The notes: a model not told the origin generated them from the sequence alone. Shown: positions 51,728 through 61,077, counted from the stretch's first letter. The stretch is DNA of 64,000 nucleotides from an uncultured Clostridia bacterium (GCA_944380845.1 CALWIU010000023.1:1-64000); one strand, 5' to 3'. Numbers and translations: made by a program.

Positions 51728-53995
51728 TTATTCAAAATTTTCTGCCTGTTTCTGACTGATCAGCTTATCACTCATCGATTGAATCTGCACCAATTTATAA
51801 TATTTGCCCTTTTTGGCCAGCAATTCCTCCGGTGAACCAAATTCGATAATCTCGCCTTTGTCCACAACGATAATTTTATTGGCTTTTCTTAAGGTTGAAA
51901 GGCGATGCGCGATCATCAAGGTGGTTCTTCCGCGAATCAGGCGCTCAATGGCAGCTTGAATCAAATGCTCGGTCTCAGAATCGACGGCAGCCGTTGCCTC
52001 ATCAAAAATCAAAATGTTCGGGTTCTTCATCACCGCGCGTGCGATCGAAACACGCTGTCTTTCACCACCGGAAAGACCAACACCGCGCTCACCAAGCATG
52101 GTGTCATAGGCATCGGGTAGCTTTGTGATAAAGGTGTGCGCATTGGCAACTTCAGCCGCATACATCACCTGTTCTGCATGGGCATTTGCGTTACCGTAAG
52201 CGATGTTATTGAAAACGGTGTCACGGAACATCTGCGGATCCTGCTGAACAAAGCCGATCTGTGAACGATAGTAACCCATATCAATATCTTTGATATTGAT
52301 GCCATCGATCAGAATATCGCCCTCGTAAGAGTCATAGTAACGCATAATCAAATTGATCAGCGTCGATTTACCGGAGCCGGTCGTACCGACAATACCAACA
52401 ATATCACCTGGTTCAATCACAAGATTGATATTGCTCAAAACCTTTTTAGATCGGTCAAAAGAAAAGTTGACATTTTTAAATTCAATGCGTCCCTGCAATT
52501 TGTCGGGCATATTGCCTTTGCCAAAATCATGTTCCGGCTCCGCGTCAAGGATATCCAGAATTTTTTCTGCCGATGCCAGCGTGTTCTGATAAGAGTCGCT
52601 GAGATTGGCAAAAAAGTTGACCGGGTCATAAAACATACTGGCATAGGAAACAAACGAAACCAGCATTCCCAGCGTTAAATCGCCGCTGCCTGTAATAATC
52701 TGGCTGCCACCGACGGCGTAAATAATAACGGAACCGCATGTCACAAGGAAAGTCATAATATTCGGAAAGATATTTGCCGTAACAGCAGCCTTGCGGTCTT
52801 CCTTCATCCAATCGTCGCAATAACGAGAAAACTTATCGGTTGTTTCTTTTTCATTTGTGAAAGCTTTTACAACACGCACGCCGGGAATGGTATCGGCAAG
52901 CAGGGTAGAGATGGCGGAACTTTTCCTCCATAGCCGGCGGTATTTCGGAGCGATGCGCTTACCGAAAAACTTTCCTGTCAGCACAACCAACGGAATCGGT
53001 AGAAAAGAAAACAGCGTCAGCTTCCAGTCCATGGAAAACATAATAACTGCAAGACCGATCAGAAGGAAAAATTTAACGACAGCCTCCTGAGAAATTCTTA
53101 AAACAAAGTTTTGAATTGTTCCTGTGTCGGAGTTTACGCGATTGATTACGGAGCCGGTCGATGTTTTATCATAAAAGCTCAGCGGAAGATATTGCGCCTT
53201 GGCATAAATATCTTTTTTCAGATTGATAACAATTTGATCGCCTGTATACCGCAAAATATAACCGCGCAAAGCGGACACACTGTATTGAACCACATAGACG
53301 CATATCAGGGTGACAAGGACAGAAACCAATCGCTGCATTGCGATTTCCACGCCATCCGCAGCGCTCGGAATCACATCGTCAACCATAATCCTGGTAATGT
53401 AGGGGGGGACAAGGGACATGATCGTCGTAATGATGGATAAGATCATGCACAAAAACAGCTTGCCCTTTTGTGGTACAATATACCGAACAAACTTGGAAAA
53501 AAGATTTTTCTTGCTGCTGCAATTGATGCACTCCGCCTCAGGATTCGGCAGCTTTCTGCCGCAGCGGGGACAAAAACTGCGTTGTTTATTATAGGTCGCG
53601 TGAACCATTTCAACAAGATCGTTGTTAAATCCGCTCTCGATCACGCCATTGACATATAAAGCGGCAGCATCACCAATATCAGCGGCTGAATAAGTAAAAC
53701 GCAGCAAGTTCAGTTTCTTGCCATCTTTGGTAACCGCCTTAAATAAGGCGTTGCCATACATTCTTTTGACATGAACTTCACGAAGCGTATTGATTTTCAC
53801 TTCGACATACTTTTCTTGATACTTATCATCAAAAGCAAAAAGAGTATCACGCGTAAAAATCAGCGCAGATTCATTGTAACGACCGGAAAGATCCAAATCG
53901 CCGACTACCGCAAATAAGGGCGTTTGCCCCTTCATGACTGTATCAGCAAGCACTCGGAACTTTTCCGGAATCGGACGGTTCGTAATGATTTTCAT
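51728..53995 (-). CDS. ABC exporter with N-terminal extension and zinc ribbon
   Basis: 755 aa. Residues 1-135 form a beta-rich extension of unknown fold, then a zinc ribbon (Cys142, 145, 156, 159), then six membrane helices (about 170-450) and an ABC ATPase with GTTGSGKST (Walker A), LSGGERQRVSIARA (signature) and LIFDEATAAVD (Walker B). All ATPase motifs are intact, so it should be an active homodimeric exporter. Substrate unknown. ATG 53995 follows CAGGGTGA; a reading 12 codons longer is rejected. It is the first gene of the operon with DUF1854, darA, ybaK and chbG-like genes. Confidence 0.9.
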   Translation of the reverse strand: MKIITNRPIPEKFRVLADTVMKGQTPLFAVVGDLDLSGRYNESALIFTRDTLFAFDDKYQEKYVEVKINTLREVHVKRMYGNALFKAVTKDGKKLNLLRFTYSAADIGDAAALYVNGVIESGFNNDLVEMVHATYNKQRSFCPRCGRKLPNPEAECINCSSKKNLFSKFVRYIVPQKGKLFLCMILSIITTIMSLVPPYITRIMVDDVIPSAADGVEIAMQRLVSVLVTLICVYVVQYSVSALRGYILRYTGDQIVINLKKDIYAKAQYLPLSFYDKTSTGSVINRVNSDTGTIQNFVLRISQEAVVKFFLLIGLAVIMFSMDWKLTLFSFLPIPLVVLTGKFFGKRIAPKYRRLWRKSSAISTLLADTIPGVRVVKAFTNEKETTDKFSRYCDDWMKEDRKAAVTANIFPNIMTFLVTCGSVIIYAVGGSQIITGSGDLTLGMLVSFVSYASMFYDPVNFFANLSDSYQNTLASAEKILDILDAEPEHDFGKGNMPDKLQGRIEFKNVNFSFDRSKKVLSNINLVIEPGDIVGIVGTTGSGKSTLINLIMRYYDSYEGDILIDGINIKDIDMGYYRSQIGFVQQDPQMFRDTVFNNIAYGNANAHAEQVMYAAEVANAHTFITKLPDAYDTMLGERGVGLSGGERQRVSIARAVMKNPNILIFDEATAAVDSETEHLIQAAIERLIRGRTTLMIAHRLSTLRKANKIIVVDKGEIIEFGSPEELLAKKGKYYKLVQIQSMSDKLISQKQAENFE

Positions 53996-54149
53996 AAGAA
54001 TCACCCTGCCTTTGCGAACAAGCAACAACACCTCAGGTTTACCTCTGTTTAACCTAATAGTATAGTGAATAAAAGGGCAAAGTCAAGACTTTTTACAAAA
54101 AGGTGAAAATTTTCTGAATAGCAGCATAAATATTTCGATAAATTGTTTA

Positions 54150-56516
54150 TTATTGCGCATTCTGAAAAAGTTTTTGTGCATACCGAACCGACTCCATGGC
54201 GTCTTTTCCATAGAAATCCGCACCGATCTTATCGGCATACGCCTGCGTCAATACGGCGCCGCCAACCATGACGCGGCAGTCCGGCAGTTCTTTTTTCAAC
54301 AGCTGAATGGTTTGTTCCATAAAAGGAACTGTTGTGGTCATAAGGGCGCTCAATCCCACGAGGCGATAGTGCCCCTCTTTCGCAGCCTGCAAAATTTTCT
54401 CAGGCGGGACATCTTTCCCAAGATCCAGCACATCAAAGCCGTAATTTTCCAAAAGGGTACGAACGATGTTTTTTCCGATATCATGGATATCATTTTTCAC
54501 CGTTGCAATCAGAATCTTTCCTTTTCCGGCAGAAGCACCCTTTGGCATGTTTTGCTTCAAGACATCAAAGACCTGTTTTGCAGCGTCTGCGCAGGAGAGC
54601 AGTTGAGGTAAAAACAGCGTTTTATCTTCAAACCCTTTTCCTGCCGTATTCAAAGCCGGTATAATTTCCTGATCGATAATTGACAAAGCATCCCGCGAAA
54701 GGCATTCCTTTTTTGCTTTGCGAGCCGCTTCTTCCTTTAAACCTTTCAGAATGCAATCATAAATTCCGGTATTGTCAGTTTCAACCACAGCGTTTTTACT
54801 GCTTTCTGCGGTTTGGGCTGCTGCACGAATGTATTCGGCACAGGATGGATCCATGCCGCATAAGGCCAAATAAGCACGATAAGACGATAACAAGCGCTCA
54901 CTTTTCGGATTGATGATTCCTGCACTCAAGCCGTTATACATGGCAAGAACGAAAAACTCGGAAGTGATCTGATCGCGCAAGGGGAGGCCAAAGGAAACAT
55001 TGGAAACACCGAGAACCGTTTTTACCTGAAGCTGCTCGGTTAGTATACGAATGGTTTTGAAAGTCGTCAACGCAGCATTTGGATCAGTGCTGACGGTCAT
55101 CGCCAGCGCATCAAAAACCAGATTATGCTTCTCGATTCCATATTCTTTTGCCGTGGCAATCATCTTTTTTGCAATGTCAACACGCGCTTCGGCAGTCTGC
55201 GGAATGCCGTTTTCATCCAACAGCAAACAAACTGTCACGCCACCATATTTTTTTGCAAGTGGGAAAACGCTTCTCATGCTTTCCTGTTTGCCGCTTGCAG
55301 AATTGATCATGGGCTTTCCATTGTATAGGCGTAGAGCGCGCTCCAGAGCCTGCGTGGAAGATGTATCAAGCTGCAACGGCAAATCGGTTACACTTTGCAA
55401 GCCAATGACAGCCTCAGATAACATCGCCGTTTCATCGATATCCGGCAGCCCCACATTTACATCCAATATCTGCGCTCCGGCTTCCGCCTGTTTGATGCCC
55501 TCATTTAAGATATAATTCATATCATGGGCGCGCAGTGCTTCTTTAAACAGCTTTTTACCGGTTGGATTGATCCGTTCGCCGATCAAAACCGGAATCTGGT
55601 CAAATGTTACCGTTTTGGCATATGAAGTGACAGCTGTCACCGGTGCAACCGTTCGCCCGGCAAGCGGCAAATTCTGGCAGGCCGAAATTTCAGCAGCGAT
55701 ATAATCCGGGCTGGTGCCGCAGCAACCACCAATCATTACCGCTCCTGCCTGAACAATGTCTTTCATCTGGCTGGCAAATTCTTCGGCAGAAACGGTGTAT
55801 ATGGTCTGTCCGTTAATCACTTGCGGAAGGCCGGCATTGGGATTGGCAATGAGCGGTAATTTTGTATACCGTGCCATCTCTTGAAGGATCGGTACCATTT
55901 GCGTGGGTCCAAAACCACAGTTGACACCAATGGCATCTGCACCGAGTGCCTCTACTGTCAGCACAGCTGTTTTTGCATCTGCTCCGGTCAAAAGCCTTTC
56001 ATTTGCGCTGAAAATCATTGTTACGGCAACCGGCAGATCGCAATTTTCCTTTGCAGCTAAAAGAGCCGCCTTAATCTCATAAAGATCGCCCATGGTTTCA
56101 AGAAGCACCAGATCCGCCAGATCTTTTCCGGCAAGGATCTGCTGCTTGTATAATTCGTAGGCATCTTCAAAGGAAAGATCCCCCATGGGCTTTAATAATT
56201 TGCCGGTCGGTCCAAGATCCAGCGCCACAAAAGCACCGTAACTGTCAGCAGCCTCGCGTGCGATTGATAATCCGGCTTTTATGATCTTGTCCGGATCCGA
56301 AATCTTCAGAGCATTGGCACCGAATGTGTTCGATTTTATGATATTGGCGCCGGCCTGCAAATAAGCACAGTGGATCGATCGAATCCATTCCGGATTGGTC
56401 ACATTCAACAATTCCGGCAGTTCTCCGCTTTCTAACCCTTTCTTTTGCAGCATTGTGCCCATAGCACCGTCAAAATATATCAATTTTCTTCCGATTTCGG
56501 GAAATAATCTTTTCAT
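54150..56516 (-). CDS. metH: Cobalamin-dependent methionine synthase MetH, without activation domain
   Basis: 788 aa. Homocysteine-binding domain (1-300, zinc Cys in GVNCG and GGCCGTSPDY), pterin domain starting at LIGERINPTGKK, cobalamin cap and B12 domain with the DIHDIGKNIV motif (His678 binds cobalt) and VGGAVL. The AdoMet activation domain of long MetH (about 1,200 aa) is missing; it is encoded by the gene two bases upstream. ATG 56516 gives the normal N-terminus (MKRLFPEIG); a longer reading overlaps the neighbour. It makes methionine from homocysteine and methyl-THF. Confidence 0.95.
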   Translation of the reverse strand: MKRLFPEIGRKLIYFDGAMGTMLQKKGLESGELPELLNVTNPEWIRSIHCAYLQAGANIIKSNTFGANALKISDPDKIIKAGLSIAREAADSYGAFVALDLGPTGKLLKPMGDLSFEDAYELYKQQILAGKDLADLVLLETMGDLYEIKAALLAAKENCDLPVAVTMIFSANERLLTGADAKTAVLTVEALGADAIGVNCGFGPTQMVPILQEMARYTKLPLIANPNAGLPQVINGQTIYTVSAEEFASQMKDIVQAGAVMIGGCCGTSPDYIAAEISACQNLPLAGRTVAPVTAVTSYAKTVTFDQIPVLIGERINPTGKKLFKEALRAHDMNYILNEGIKQAEAGAQILDVNVGLPDIDETAMLSEAVIGLQSVTDLPLQLDTSSTQALERALRLYNGKPMINSASGKQESMRSVFPLAKKYGGVTVCLLLDENGIPQTAEARVDIAKKMIATAKEYGIEKHNLVFDALAMTVSTDPNAALTTFKTIRILTEQLQVKTVLGVSNVSFGLPLRDQITSEFFVLAMYNGLSAGIINPKSERLLSSYRAYLALCGMDPSCAEYIRAAAQTAESSKNAVVETDNTGIYDCILKGLKEEAARKAKKECLSRDALSIIDQEIIPALNTAGKGFEDKTLFLPQLLSCADAAKQVFDVLKQNMPKGASAGKGKILIATVKNDIHDIGKNIVRTLLENYGFDVLDLGKDVPPEKILQAAKEGHYRLVGLSALMTTTVPFMEQTIQLLKKELPDCRVMVGGAVLTQAYADKIGADFYGKDAMESVRYAQKLFQNAQ

Positions 56517-56518
56517 AA

Positions 56519-57079
56519 TCAGCCCTTCTTCAATCCAACGAAAGCACTTACAGATTTCGATGGAATCATCAAATAGGAATCCGTCAAATATATACCAATT
56601 CTTTTGGTTATATCCAGCATCGTGAATATCTGTTTTTGATAAGTCAGCGGAAGTCCCGGATAGCCGGGGCTGAACCGCTTTCCCAATGAATAGCCGGGAT
56701 TTGCTGCCTGTATCTCTTTTTCTGTCAAATCGCAGAAATCTTCCGTATAATCCGCAAAAACAGCCTGCAAAACAACAGCAAATGCTGGATTGCTGATGCT
56801 GAAAGATCGCAAAAGCTGATCGCAGGGCGCCCCCAGCGTGACAGCAAGTATCGCGCAAAGATCACAATCTTTCAGCCATTTCTGGATTTTTTCACCCTCG
56901 AACAGGACATGGCCAATTTGAACGCCATCCGCCTGCATGGAGCAGGGATAGACCTGAAACATTCGCTTCGGCTGGGATGTCGCTTTTGCCATCTCCATTC
57001 CCTGGTGAATCATTTCCTTTGTTTTCTGATCCGGCGAACCGCTAATGCGCAGATAGCGAAGGATCTGCTCGTAGGTCAT
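56519..57079 (-). CDS. Methionine synthase activation-domain-like protein
   Basis: 186 aa. The segment RFSPGYPGLPLTYQKQIF and the C-terminal MIPSKSVSAFVG are hallmarks of the MetH activation domain, which reductively methylates inactive cob(II)alamin with AdoMet. The conserved Arg/Ser/Pro/Gly loop is present. Here the domain is a free-standing protein, as in many Clostridia. It overlaps metF by four bases and is two bases before metH, so it is made with them. Confidence 0.88.
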   Translation of the reverse strand: MTYEQILRYLRISGSPDQKTKEMIHQGMEMAKATSQPKRMFQVYPCSMQADGVQIGHVLFEGEKIQKWLKDCDLCAILAVTLGAPCDQLLRSFSISNPAFAVVLQAVFADYTEDFCDLTEKEIQAANPGYSLGKRFSPGYPGLPLTYQKQIFTMLDITKRIGIYLTDSYLMIPSKSVSAFVGLKKG

Positions 57080-57936
57080 TTTAAAATCTCCTGCAAATTG
57101 TTTTTTAAAGCCGTTGCAACCTGTGGTTTATTCATTGTATACACATGGACATTCTGAACGCCATTGGCATATAAGTCGATAATCTGTTCCGCAGCATAAA
57201 CTATGCCTGCCTGTTGCATGGCAGCGGGATTATCTCCGAATTTTTCAACGATCGCTCGAAAACGGGGCGGAACAACCGTGCCGCTTAATTTCATGACCCG
57301 TTTGACCTGTGAAGCGGCAGTAATCGGCATGACACCGGCAATGACCGGCGTGTTGATTTGCTTTTGATAGAGTTTGTTCAAGAAACAATAAAAAATATTA
57401 TTATCAAAAAACATTTGTGTTGTAAAAAAGTCAACGCCGCTGTCTTCTTTTATCTTCAGCATATCCATATCTCGATCGATACTTGCCGCTTCCGGATGTC
57501 CCTCCGGGTAGCAGGCGCCGCCGACACAGAAATCACCGTGATCCTTGATGTAGCGGATCAGATCCGATGCGTGAATAAAGTCTTTCGGATATTCACTGTC
57601 AGAGGGAATATCTCCGCGCAGAGCTAAAATATTGGTAACAGAGCTTTGACGAAACGCTGTCAGCAATTCATCCGCTTGTTCTTTGCTTGCACCGACACAA
57701 GTCAAATGCGCCAATGCGGGGATCTTGCTTTCATTCTGAATATGTTCAGCAATCTTTTTGGTATATGCCTTTGTCCCGCCCGCAGCGCCATAGGTAACAC
57801 TGATAAAAGAAGGGCGCAGTAACGCCATCTGGTCGACAACCCGCAGGGTATCGTCAACTTTTAACCACTCTTTCGGCGGGAAAACTTCAAGTGACAGATT
57901 TAATTTGCCGTTTTGCAATATATCCTTGATTTTCAT
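57076..57936 (-). CDS. metF: 5,10-methylenetetrahydrofolate reductase MetF
   Basis: 286 aa, TIM barrel with FAD. Motifs LSLEVFPPKEW (catalytic Glu region), SVTYGAAGGT, HLTCVGASKEQ and ALRGDIP are typical. It makes methyl-THF for MetH. ATG 57936 is chosen because GAAGGATGG precedes it by eight bases; an ATG four codons earlier is within the site. First gene of metF-activation-metH. No SAM or cobalamin riboswitch is seen ahead of it. Confidence 0.95.
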   Translation of the reverse strand: MKIKDILQNGKLNLSLEVFPPKEWLKVDDTLRVVDQMALLRPSFISVTYGAAGGTKAYTKKIAEHIQNESKIPALAHLTCVGASKEQADELLTAFRQSSVTNILALRGDIPSDSEYPKDFIHASDLIRYIKDHGDFCVGGACYPEGHPEAASIDRDMDMLKIKEDSGVDFFTTQMFFDNNIFYCFLNKLYQKQINTPVIAGVMPITAASQVKRVMKLSGTVVPPRFRAIVEKFGDNPAAMQQAGIVYAAEQIIDLYANGVQNVHVYTMNKPQVATALKNNLQEILK

Positions 57937-57979
57937 CTGATAAACCATCCTTCAAACAAGAGCAATGTAATGAGTATAT

Positions 57980-58006
57980 ATTATAACAAAATACCAGTCT
58001 TTGCAA
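57980..58006 (-). promoter_or_regulatory. Possible sigma-A promoter of the metF operon
   Basis: Minus strand: TTGCAA (58006-58001), a short 15-base spacer, TATAAT (57985-57980), about 44 bases before ATG 57936. Confidence 0.45.
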
Positions 58007-58087
58007 GTTAATTGCGAGCAATAGATGTTTTTTTCTTGCAAAGATTCGAAAAATATGGTAACATTTCATAGAATAGGAGGCAGATAT

Positions 58088-58936
58088 ATGATACACTCGA
58101 TTGAAAATGATGAACTTTGTGTCCGTGTGAAAGAATTCGGAGCAGAGTTAACCAGTTTATATTGCAAAAGCAACCATACGGAATATCTATGGCAAGGAGA
58201 TCCCGCTGTTTGGAGCGGTCAGTCACCAATTTTATTTCCGATCATTGGCCGTCTGAAAAATGACCTGTATACGATCGGCGGCAAGGAATTTTCCATGCCC
58301 AAACACGGCTTGGCAAGAAAACGCCCCTTTTGTGTGACTGAGCAAAAGGAAAGTGCAATAACATTTACGCAAACCGATGATGAAAATACACTCCTGCAAT
58401 ATCCGTTCCATTACCGTTTGTCGGTTCGCTTCTCCCTTTCCGGCAGAAAGCTCACCGTTGCTCATATTGTTGAAAATATAAACAATCAGGATATGTATTT
58501 TTCCATCGGCGCGCATCCGGCATTTACTTGCCAGATCGGCGATGTTCTTTCTTTTGAACAGAAAGAAACGCTGCAAACACAAATGCTGGATTTGAAAGAA
58601 TCCCTCCGTCTTCCGGAGAAAAAGCCGGTTCTTGACAATGCAAGGGACATTGTCATTACTGCCGATCTTTTTGACAAAGACGCCCTGATCTTCACCGGTT
58701 ATCGTTCAAAAAGCTTGACTCTTCACGCAGATGGGGGAAAAAGAAATATTCATTTTTGCTTTGAGTCGCCTTACCTCGGGATCTGGGCAAAACCGGGAGC
58801 ACCCTATGTTTGTTTGGAGCCATGGTGCGGCGTAAATGATGCCTGGAATTCCGACGGCATATTTGAAAAAAAAGAAGGAATCATCTGTCTTCCCGCAGGA
58901 AAGACTTATACTATGACCTGGAGCGCGGAATTATAA
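58088..58936 (+). CDS. Aldose 1-epimerase-like (galactose mutarotase) protein
   Basis: 282 aa, LacX-type mutarotase family. Conserved stretches: ILFPIIGRL, KHGLARK (His), GAHPAFTC (His) and the C-terminal LEPWCGVNDA (Glu). Substrate may be glucose, galactose or a phosphorylated sugar. ATG 58088 follows AGGAGG, and a longer reading from 58025 is rejected. It is divergent from metF and is followed by the DUF1292 gene 73 bases later. Confidence 0.88.
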   Translation: MIHSIENDELCVRVKEFGAELTSLYCKSNHTEYLWQGDPAVWSGQSPILFPIIGRLKNDLYTIGGKEFSMPKHGLARKRPFCVTEQKESAITFTQTDDENTLLQYPFHYRLSVRFSLSGRKLTVAHIVENINNQDMYFSIGAHPAFTCQIGDVLSFEQKETLQTQMLDLKESLRLPEKKPVLDNARDIVITADLFDKDALIFTGYRSKSLTLHADGGKRNIHFCFESPYLGIWAKPGAPYVCLEPWCGVNDAWNSDGIFEKKEGIICLPAGKTYTMTWSAEL

Positions 58937-59009
58937 TGCCGATTTGCGGTTGACAAGAGAAACAGAAACAGGTAAAATGAACTTATCAAAACAGAACAGG
59001 AGCAAATCC

Positions 59010-59327
59010 ATGACAGATGAACTTGATTATACTCCCGATTTAATCAGCGTGTCTGACGATGACGGTCGCGAATATACCTTTGAAATTTTAGACCGGATCG
59101 AAACGGATTCAGCAAAATATGTCGCGGTTATTGAATATTTTGAAAATCCTAAGGATATGCTGGATGATGACGGGGAAGTCATTATTTTGAAAGTTTCAGA
59201 AGAAAATGACGATTTTTATTTATCCCAAATCGAAAGCGAAGAAGAATACGAACAAATCGCCGAAATTTTTGAAGACCGGCTTAGCGAACTGTTCGACGGT
59301 GCCACGTCTGATGATGACGACGAATGA
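59010..59327 (+). CDS. DUF1292 acidic protein
   Basis: 105 aa, extremely acidic, with an Asp run at the end (SDDDDE). The region LISVSDDDGREYTFEILDRIE, later EVIILKVSEENDDFYL, is the DUF1292 (YrzB) pattern. Function unknown in any species. ATG 59010 follows ACAGGAG. It lies immediately upstream of the probable 6S RNA, at about eight bases. Confidence 0.87.
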   Translation: MTDELDYTPDLISVSDDDGREYTFEILDRIETDSAKYVAVIEYFENPKDMLDDDGEVIILKVSEENDDFYLSQIESEEEYEQIAEIFEDRLSELFDGATSDDDDE

Positions 59328-59335
59328 TAAAAAAA

Positions 59336-59539
59336 GTTTCCCTGCGGGATGCGATAGATCAGCCAATATAACCCAACACATTTTATTTTGGTGATTCTCT
59401 CCGTCGTGGGATTGCAGACCTCCCGGCTCATCTGTGCGGTGAGTTGGACGAAGGGAGCGTGAAAGCGATGGGAAATTGCCGTTACCTGCATAAGAGCAGG
59501 TTATTATTTGCTGGTCGTCGGTTCGGCGGGGCTTTTTTT
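59336..59539 (+). ncRNA. ssrS: Probable 6S RNA (SsrS)
   Basis: About 200 nt with the rod-and-bubble plan of 6S RNA, the sigma-A holoenzyme regulator. The ends pair (CCCTGC 59340-59345 with GCGGGG 59526-59531). The apical arm has an 8-bp stem (59423-59430 with 59440-59447). The 3' side of the central bubble holds a small hairpin (ACCTGC 59484-59489 with GCAGGT 59496-59501). A seven-T run follows at 59533. No protein-coding reading fits. The identity is by structure and size, since no database was used; other structured RNAs remain possible. Confidence 0.65.
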
Positions 59540-59580
59540 CTGTTTATAAAAGTCAAAATAAATAAATTTTCTTAAAATAC

Positions 59581-59609
59581 TTGCTATTTTTTTATCAGCA
59601 TGGTACACT
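59581..59609 (+). promoter_or_regulatory. Sigma-A promoter of the PHP protein gene
   Basis: TTGCTA (59581-59586), a 17-base spacer and TACACT (59604-59609), with AAGGAGG at 59624-59630 ahead of ATG 59639. Confidence 0.6.
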
Positions 59610-59638
59610 ATATTTACTTATATAAGGAGGTTGGGTAT

Positions 59639-61027
59639 ATGAAACTACGCAAAAAAGTGCTTGCGGTTTTTCTTTGTGCACTGCTTGCTGTTACACCATG
59701 TTCTGTCGCGGCTGCGGCAATTGAAGATACGGATTACAGAATTACCAATCCGTATGCGGATGTTGACTGGCAGAACTGGGAACAATACAAAGCCAATTTA
59801 CATACGCATACCGATGTTTCCGACGGCGATGATACGCTCCGCAAAATGGTGCAATTGCATTATGATCTTGATTATGATTTTCTTGCAATAACGGATCACA
59901 GCACCGTATGTTACAGCTGGACAGATGTGCAGTATGTCCCCGCAGTTCGTGCAGCAATGAGCCTTCGCACCGATGCAAATCTTATTTATGACCCTGTCGG
60001 TCTTACAGAAGATGAATACAAAGAAGTCACTACGCCCGGAAATGATGGCAAAACCATGTTGCAAGTTCCGTTTGGTATTGAGCAGAACGGTGGTTCTTTC
60101 AATAATACCCATGTCAACTCATGGTTTGTAGATTATGGCAATGGCGTTCTCGGTGCTACAAGTGATTATGAAACGGCTCTCAGCAATGTCGAAAAACTTG
60201 GCGGGCTTTCCGTAATCAATCATCCTGGTGAATATACAAACGCAAGAGATGAAGTCGATCCGGAAAAAGCCTATGACGAAAGTTACTCCTATTATATTAA
60301 CAAATTTGCAAATTTGCTTGAAAAATATCCCTCCTGTCTGGGTATAGATATTAACAGCAAAGGCGATGGCCGGACAAGAAATGACAGAAAACTCTGGGAT
60401 TTGCTTTTGCAAAAAGTCATTCCAACCGGCAGAACCGTTACAGTCATTGCTACCAGTGACGCGCACAGAGAAAGTGCTGTAGATTCCGGTTGGACCGTAC
60501 ACCCCTTGCCGGAGCAGAGCATTGATGCGCTTCGCACTTCGATGGAAACCGGTGCATTTTTTGCAGCAAGCCATTATATTAAAAACGCAAAGGAACTTGC
60601 GATTCTTGGCAAAGAAATCGGCGAAGATCTCGGAACGGAGTGGACAGCAGATTTCAGTCTGCCAGATCCAACTGTAACGGAAATCCGTGTAAACGACGCA
60701 GAAGACACCATTTCCATTCAGGCGGATCATGCGCGAACCATTCACTGGATTGCTGACGGCGAAGTAATTGCAGTCGGTGACACCATTGATTTGGATGCGT
60801 ATGAAAACGAAATCGGATCGTATGTCCGAGCTGAAATTTTCGGCGATGGCGGTATCTTATATACACAGGCGTTCACATTGGATTACGACGGGGCGCCCGA
60901 AGAAGATACAGAGAATAATTCTTTCTTTGATTTCGGAACGATTTTCCGCAAGCTGTATGATATACTCATGATTTTTATTAACGGTAACAATGTTCTGCGT
61001 GAACTGCATGAGTGGCTGTTTACCTGA
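59639..61027 (+). CDS. Secreted PHP-domain metal-dependent phosphoesterase-like protein
   Basis: 462 aa. Signal peptide about 1-27 (KKVLAVFLCALLAVTP, cleavage after AAA). PHP domain: NLHTHTDVSDG (His55, His57), ITDHS (Asp86-His87), INHPGEY and a later SDAHR (His). The C-terminal part (about 340-430) looks like a beta-sandwich, followed by a weakly hydrophobic tail. Secreted PHP proteins are commonly taken as phosphoesterases, but their substrates are mostly unknown. AAGGAGG lies nine bases before ATG 59639. Single gene. Confidence 0.85.
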   Translation: MKLRKKVLAVFLCALLAVTPCSVAAAAIEDTDYRITNPYADVDWQNWEQYKANLHTHTDVSDGDDTLRKMVQLHYDLDYDFLAITDHSTVCYSWTDVQYVPAVRAAMSLRTDANLIYDPVGLTEDEYKEVTTPGNDGKTMLQVPFGIEQNGGSFNNTHVNSWFVDYGNGVLGATSDYETALSNVEKLGGLSVINHPGEYTNARDEVDPEKAYDESYSYYINKFANLLEKYPSCLGIDINSKGDGRTRNDRKLWDLLLQKVIPTGRTVTVIATSDAHRESAVDSGWTVHPLPEQSIDALRTSMETGAFFAASHYIKNAKELAILGKEIGEDLGTEWTADFSLPDPTVTEIRVNDAEDTISIQADHARTIHWIADGEVIAVGDTIDLDAYENEIGSYVRAEIFGDGGILYTQAFTLDYDGAPEEDTENNSFFDFGTIFRKLYDILMIFINGNNVLRELHEWLFT

Positions 61028-61047
61028 TTTTTCTTTGTAAACTTTTC

Positions 61048-61077
61048 AGACCGCCCGGAACAATTTCCGGGCGGTCT
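61048..61077 (+). terminator. Hairpin after the PHP gene
   Basis: A perfect 13-bp GC-rich stem (61048-61060 with 61065-61077, core ACCGCCCGGAA) with loop CAAT is followed by CTTGCCTT, so the T-tract is weak. Confidence 0.65.

Noticed and set aside
56517..56858. N-terminal extension of MetH
   Set aside because: The extra residues overlap the activation-protein gene in another frame and do not look like a protein domain; the MKRLFPEIG start fits the family.
57937..58087. SAM or cobalamin riboswitch ahead of metF
   Set aside because: The space is only about 150 bases between divergent genes, and no conserved core or terminator hairpin is visible.
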